DNA of 64,000 nt from Sediminibacterium sp. (GTDB lineage: Bacteria; Bacteroidota; Bacteroidia; Chitinophagales; Chitinophagaceae), in assembly GCF_019264485.1 (NCBI RefSeq), contig NZ_JAHVAA010000011.1, positions 682,001 to 746,000 of the forward strand, in the 5' to 3' direction. Made by a program: the position numbers and the translations under genes. Under the pieces are notes generated by a model. It worked only from the letters and a program-made list of their open reading frames with translations, searched no databases and was not told the DNA's origin. Numbering within the stretch: the stretch's first letter is position 1; the number at the start of each line of letters is the position of its first letter. This document shows positions 61,246 to 64,000 of this stretch, piece by piece.

Positions 61246-61890
61246 GTGCCGCTGTTTTATCAACAAGATATCAACGAACAAACCCGTTTGGCTGTCTGGA
61301 AGATAGCCGAACCGGAATCGTTTTTTCTTGAAAGAGTAGAGCTGAAAAAAGAAATTACACATCCCCATAAACGTTTGCAGCATCTGGCTGGCCGATACCT
61401 GCTCTTGTACCTCTTCCCCGATTTTCCTGCTGCTACCATTGCTATAGCAGATACCCGAAAGCCTTTTCTCCCCAATGAAGCCTATCATTTTTCCATTTCT
61501 CATTGTGGCGATTATGCTGCAGCCATCGTAAGTAAAACAGAAAGGGTGGGGGTTGATATTGAATTACTGACACCAAGGGTTGAAAAAATCAAACATAAAT
61601 TTCTTCACCCTGATGAATTAAAAATGCTGGTGCAAACAAATGCAGACCCTGTTACAATACTTACATTATTATGGAGCGCCAAAGAAGCCATGTTCAAATG
61701 GTGGGGAAACGGTGATGTAGATTTTAGTGATGTACTTCGAATTCACGAATTACCCGCACAACTTGAAGGTATTATGAATGCCAGTTTTATTAAAAAAGAA
61801 ATATACCCTTTATTATTACACTATCGCCTCTTTGGTAACCTTACACTGGTGTGGACCGATGGAAGCGGAGAAATAAGAAATAAGAAATAA
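61246..61890 (+). CDS. 4'-phosphopantetheinyl transferase (Sfp/AcpT type)
   Basis: The 214-residue cytoplasmic enzyme attaches phosphopantetheine from CoA to carrier-protein serines. The magnesium motif GVDIE (Asp104, Glu106) and WSAKEAMFKWW with Glu147 and Lys151 are present, and FSISHCGDYA precedes them. The start codon is GTG at 61246. The final residues (about EIRNKK) are encoded by a heptad-repeat block. No polyketide or peptide synthetase gene is nearby, so it may serve acyl carrier protein. Confidence 0.9.
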   Translation: MPLFYQQDINEQTRLAVWKIAEPESFFLERVELKKEITHPHKRLQHLAGRYLLLYLFPDFPAATIAIADTRKPFLPNEAYHFSISHCGDYAAAIVSKTERVGVDIELLTPRVEKIKHKFLHPDELKMLVQTNADPVTILTLLWSAKEAMFKWWGNGDVDFSDVLRIHELPAQLEGIMNASFIKKEIYPLLLHYRLFGNLTLVWTDGSGEIRNKK

Positions 61891-61981
61891 GAAATAAGGA
61901 ACAGAGGAATAAGGAATATGAAAGTGGATTGGCGTTCACTTCCTTATTTCTTATTCCTCTGTTCCTTATTTCTCTGTTCCT
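61870..61981. repeat. Heptad-repeat hairpin (GAAATAA type) between convergent genes
   Basis: Left arm: GAAATAA four times, then GGAACAGA, GGAATAA, GGAATAT (61870-61919). Right arm: mixed TTATTTC, TTATTCC, TCTGTTCC words (about 61939-61981). The left arm contains the PPTase stop codon, and the right arm ends one base before the next gene's stop triplet. Confidence 0.9.
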
Positions 61982-63088
61982 TCAGTCATCAAACCTGCTT
62001 TTTGTTTTGGGGATCAGTAATAAATTATTTTGAAGTGTTTGTTTGAGTTGGCGTTTAACGAGTTGGCCCATGGTACGTGCTTTGCCGAAAGAGGCAGTGG
62101 CATTAAAATGAACTGCCAATTGCTCTTTCAACTGCTCCAGTTTTTCTTTGGTAGAAATGGTATCCGTACTCATAATATCAAGCAGTTCTTTGATGCGATA
62201 ACGGGAAGACACGAGACGGTAGGTCATCATCGTTCTTTCCTCAGCCTGGTATTGGGCGATTGAATTTGTATTTAAATGTTTAAGCACAATATCTACCAAT
62301 GCTTTGTTTTCTTTAAAAAACTGGGGCAGGTATAAATTTTTTCTTCCTTCATACGATTGCTGGTCAAAATCAATGGCCCGAATCCGGTATTGAAAATCTT
62401 CAATATCGGGGATGATGTTTACAACGAAATTATAAGAACGCATATCACCCAATAACTGTACAAAACACCGCTCGTTGAATTTTACAAATTCTTTAGCCAG
62501 CCTGATGAGGTTGGTATTGGTGCTATGCAGGTGATCTGCAATAAAAATATCTCCCGGTATACCTGGAATATGTTCTTCAATTAAAGTATCACGATCGGTG
62601 AAATAGGTCATACGATTCGGAGAGAGAAGGTGCTCTAACTCCAAACCATATACCCTGCTGGCATCTGCCTGTTTAATATAATAATGATCGTAGTTGTCGT
62701 TGAATTTATTGACAATACGTATACGGAATGGCTGGCTGTTACCGAAATAACAAAAGTCGATCCTGGCTACATCAAGGTGATTGATATAACTCATATCACC
62801 TTCCGTTTTCAGAATGGCATAAATACGGACGAGGTTTTCGCGGAGAAAATTCCATTCATGCATATCATAGGAAACTTTCTCCCATGAAGTATCATTACCC
62901 TGTCTGTCTTTTAACGGAACAGAATAAGTATATCGTTGCAGATCGCGGTAACTCACCGGTAATTTCACCTCTCTGCTGTAACGGGTAAGGTAATTTCTCA
63001 GTTCATCATTGACCGGAAAAATGGGCTTTTTTCTGGAAGGTTTTTCGGCTTCCCCGGTTTTACTGATATGTCCGAATACATTACTCAA
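61982..63088 (-). CDS. Unrecognised protein with kinase-like motifs
   Basis: I do not recognise this 368-residue protein. A segment with LLGDMRSYNFVVNII and later RAIDFDQQ is reminiscent of the catalytic (D-x-x-x-x-N) and DFD-type motifs of protein-kinase-like phosphotransferases, in the right order. A conserved-looking LEEHIPGIPGDIFIADHL precedes them. The canonical His before the catalytic Asp is replaced. Its TTG start overlaps the stop of the DUF2130 gene by 8 bases, so they are translationally coupled. A helical tail ends the protein. Confidence 0.6.
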   Translation of the reverse strand: MSNVFGHISKTGEAEKPSRKKPIFPVNDELRNYLTRYSREVKLPVSYRDLQRYTYSVPLKDRQGNDTSWEKVSYDMHEWNFLRENLVRIYAILKTEGDMSYINHLDVARIDFCYFGNSQPFRIRIVNKFNDNYDHYYIKQADASRVYGLELEHLLSPNRMTYFTDRDTLIEEHIPGIPGDIFIADHLHSTNTNLIRLAKEFVKFNERCFVQLLGDMRSYNFVVNIIPDIEDFQYRIRAIDFDQQSYEGRKNLYLPQFFKENKALVDIVLKHLNTNSIAQYQAEERTMMTYRLVSSRYRIKELLDIMSTDTISTKEKLEQLKEQLAVHFNATASFGKARTMGQLVKRQLKQTLQNNLLLIPKTKSRFDD

Positions 63089-64000
63089 GTACTAAGGGTT
63101 CATTGTCTTCAAGCAGGTTAAGGTTTACTGCATCGGCGCCGGCAATACCTTCGATAGATCCTTTTATATGTGCAGCATTCAGTAATACTTTCTCCAATTG
63201 TTTTTCCCTGGCTTTCCAGAGTTTCTCCATGGCGTCGCGTTCTTTCTGTATGCTTAGCTTCATGGTCATGAAACCTTCCCGGATGGCTTTCCACTGCTCA
63301 CTGAATTCTGAGCCAATGAGGTAATCGTATAACATCACCATTTTATCCCCTTTGTTTTCCTGACTTTTCCTTGCATCAGCAATTTTTAAAAGTGCATTGC
63401 GCAATAGAAGGGCCACACTTCTCACTTCGTTAAAGGTGCAGATGTATACACCGTCTTTTTCACCAAAACGTTCCATATCTTTTGGTAATGCCTGTGTAAC
63501 AATTACAGCTACATCGGCACCCAGGTTACGCATATCGGTTTTTAATTTTTCAATCCAGTCGTTGACAAAATCTTTGGTACGTTTACTTTCATAAATAATT
63601 TTACCCGATTCATTGCCAAACTGGTTGCGAACTGTTTGGATACAATCGGCACCACGAACACCTTTGCCTACTTCTTCAATTTTGTCAAAAGGGAAAGTGG
63701 TTTGTAATAAAGCCTCCAGCATCAGTTCCTGTACCTCACCCTGCAACTGCATACTGCCTTGTTCCGATTTGCGGCGCATTTCTTCTACCAGTTTTTTCTG
63801 GTCTTCAATCTGCTTCTCCATCTCTTTCATCCGTAACTGGTATTCCTGTTCCTTAATGCTGAGTTTTTCGGCTTCCTCTTTTGATAACTGCTCTTTTAAT
63901 TTTTCCCTCTCTTCAATGAGTTGTCTTTGTAATGACAGTTCCAGTTCTTCTTCTTTGGTTTTAAGGGCCTGCTCTTTCTGAAGAAATTCCAGTTCTTTTT
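63081..64000 (-). CDS. DUF2130 coiled-coil protein, N-terminus beyond the window
   Basis: The open frame continues without a stop to the right window edge, so the N-terminus is missing. About 306 residues are visible. The first 80-odd are a Glu/Lys/Gln-rich coiled coil. The DUF2130 domain follows, with FPFDKIEEVGKGVRGADCIQTVRNQFGNESGKIIYESKRTK and a DVAVIVTQALPKDM stretch with restriction-endonuclease-like spacing, then KLWKAREKQLEKVL. An internal ATG at 63830 is probably not the start. It is coupled to the gene at 61982. Confidence 0.85.
   Translation of the reverse strand, partial: KELEFLQKEQALKTKEEELELSLQRQLIEEREKLKEQLSKEEAEKLSIKEQEYQLRMKEMEKQIEDQKKLVEEMRRKSEQGSMQLQGEVQELMLEALLQTTFPFDKIEEVGKGVRGADCIQTVRNQFGNESGKIIYESKRTKDFVNDWIEKLKTDMRNLGADVAVIVTQALPKDMERFGEKDGVYICTFNEVRSVALLLRNALLKIADARKSQENKGDKMVMLYDYLIGSEFSEQWKAIREGFMTMKLSIQKERDAMEKLWKAREKQLEKVLLNAAHIKGSIEGIAGADAVNLNLLEDNEPLVLE

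Overview
The window is a chromosomal segment of a Bacteroidota bacterium, most likely of the Chitinophagaceae. The evidence is lineage-typical genes (SusC/SusD pair, bactofilins, DUF3810, DUF4397, large MacB/FtsX-type permeases ending in NPVK-(S/N)LR-(T/S)E), an ssrA tag of the GxxxYAMAA kind, no consistent Shine-Dalgarno sequences, and at least eleven intergenic copies of the Bacteroidota -7 promoter element TAnnTTTG. Base composition is moderately AT-rich and even. I saw no insertion sequence, integrase, phage gene, CRISPR array, tRNA or rRNA. The only stable RNA gene I can support is ssrA (tmRNA).

Layout. 1-2395: dxr (cut by the left edge) and rseP. 2456-2825: ssrA on the minus strand. 3084-4848: a divergent bactofilin pair and a DUF985 cupin. 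4857-8304: ECF sigma factor with a partner membrane protein, NlpC/P60 hydrolase, half-size TauE/SafE permease, pyrophosphatase, lipoprotein. 8441-12823: a DES-like fatty acid/sphingolipid desaturase, a 67-aa protein with a long leader, a TlpA thioredoxin, thioesterase, a lipoprotein metalloprotease, DinB. 12874-26953: a 14-kb minus-strand export operon (adaptor, ATPase, four paralogous 800-aa permeases, second ATPase, TolC). 27194-29929: a divergent NtrC-type regulator and histidine kinase. A sigma-54-like promoter and two 20-bp operator repeats lie between regulator and operon. 29997-38776: dnaG, a DeoR regulator, SusC/SusD/DUF4397. 38824-46216: DnaJ-like and STAS proteins, clpC, UbiX, a GT35 glucan phosphorylase homologue, a lipoprotein. 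46321-48865: DtxR/MntR regulator and an Nramp-UspA fusion. 48957-56471: icd, smpB, accD, class II aldolase, a BtuF-like protein, LysR, cystathionine beta-synthase. 56657-64000: small membrane protein, plsX-rpmF-yceD, DUF3810-tspO, dcd, a phosphopantetheinyl transferase, an unrecognised kinase-like protein and a DUF2130 protein cut by the right edge.

Two patterns stand out. First, most intergenic gaps that lack an ordinary terminator hold a hairpin whose arms are tandem runs of a degenerate 7-base (occasionally 8-base) word. The word differs between loci (GTSARTR, CAGATNN, ANTCAAA, GAAATAA, AGTCNGAA) but the period and the palindromic layout recur at about 15 sites. Second, the export operon has a complete, readable control region: tandem operators 22 bp apart, a -24/-12 promoter about 75-115 bp downstream of them, and the matching sigma-54 activator and sensor encoded next to it.

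Most products are housekeeping enzymes. Functional statements rest on recognised motifs and family knowledge. No database search was run.
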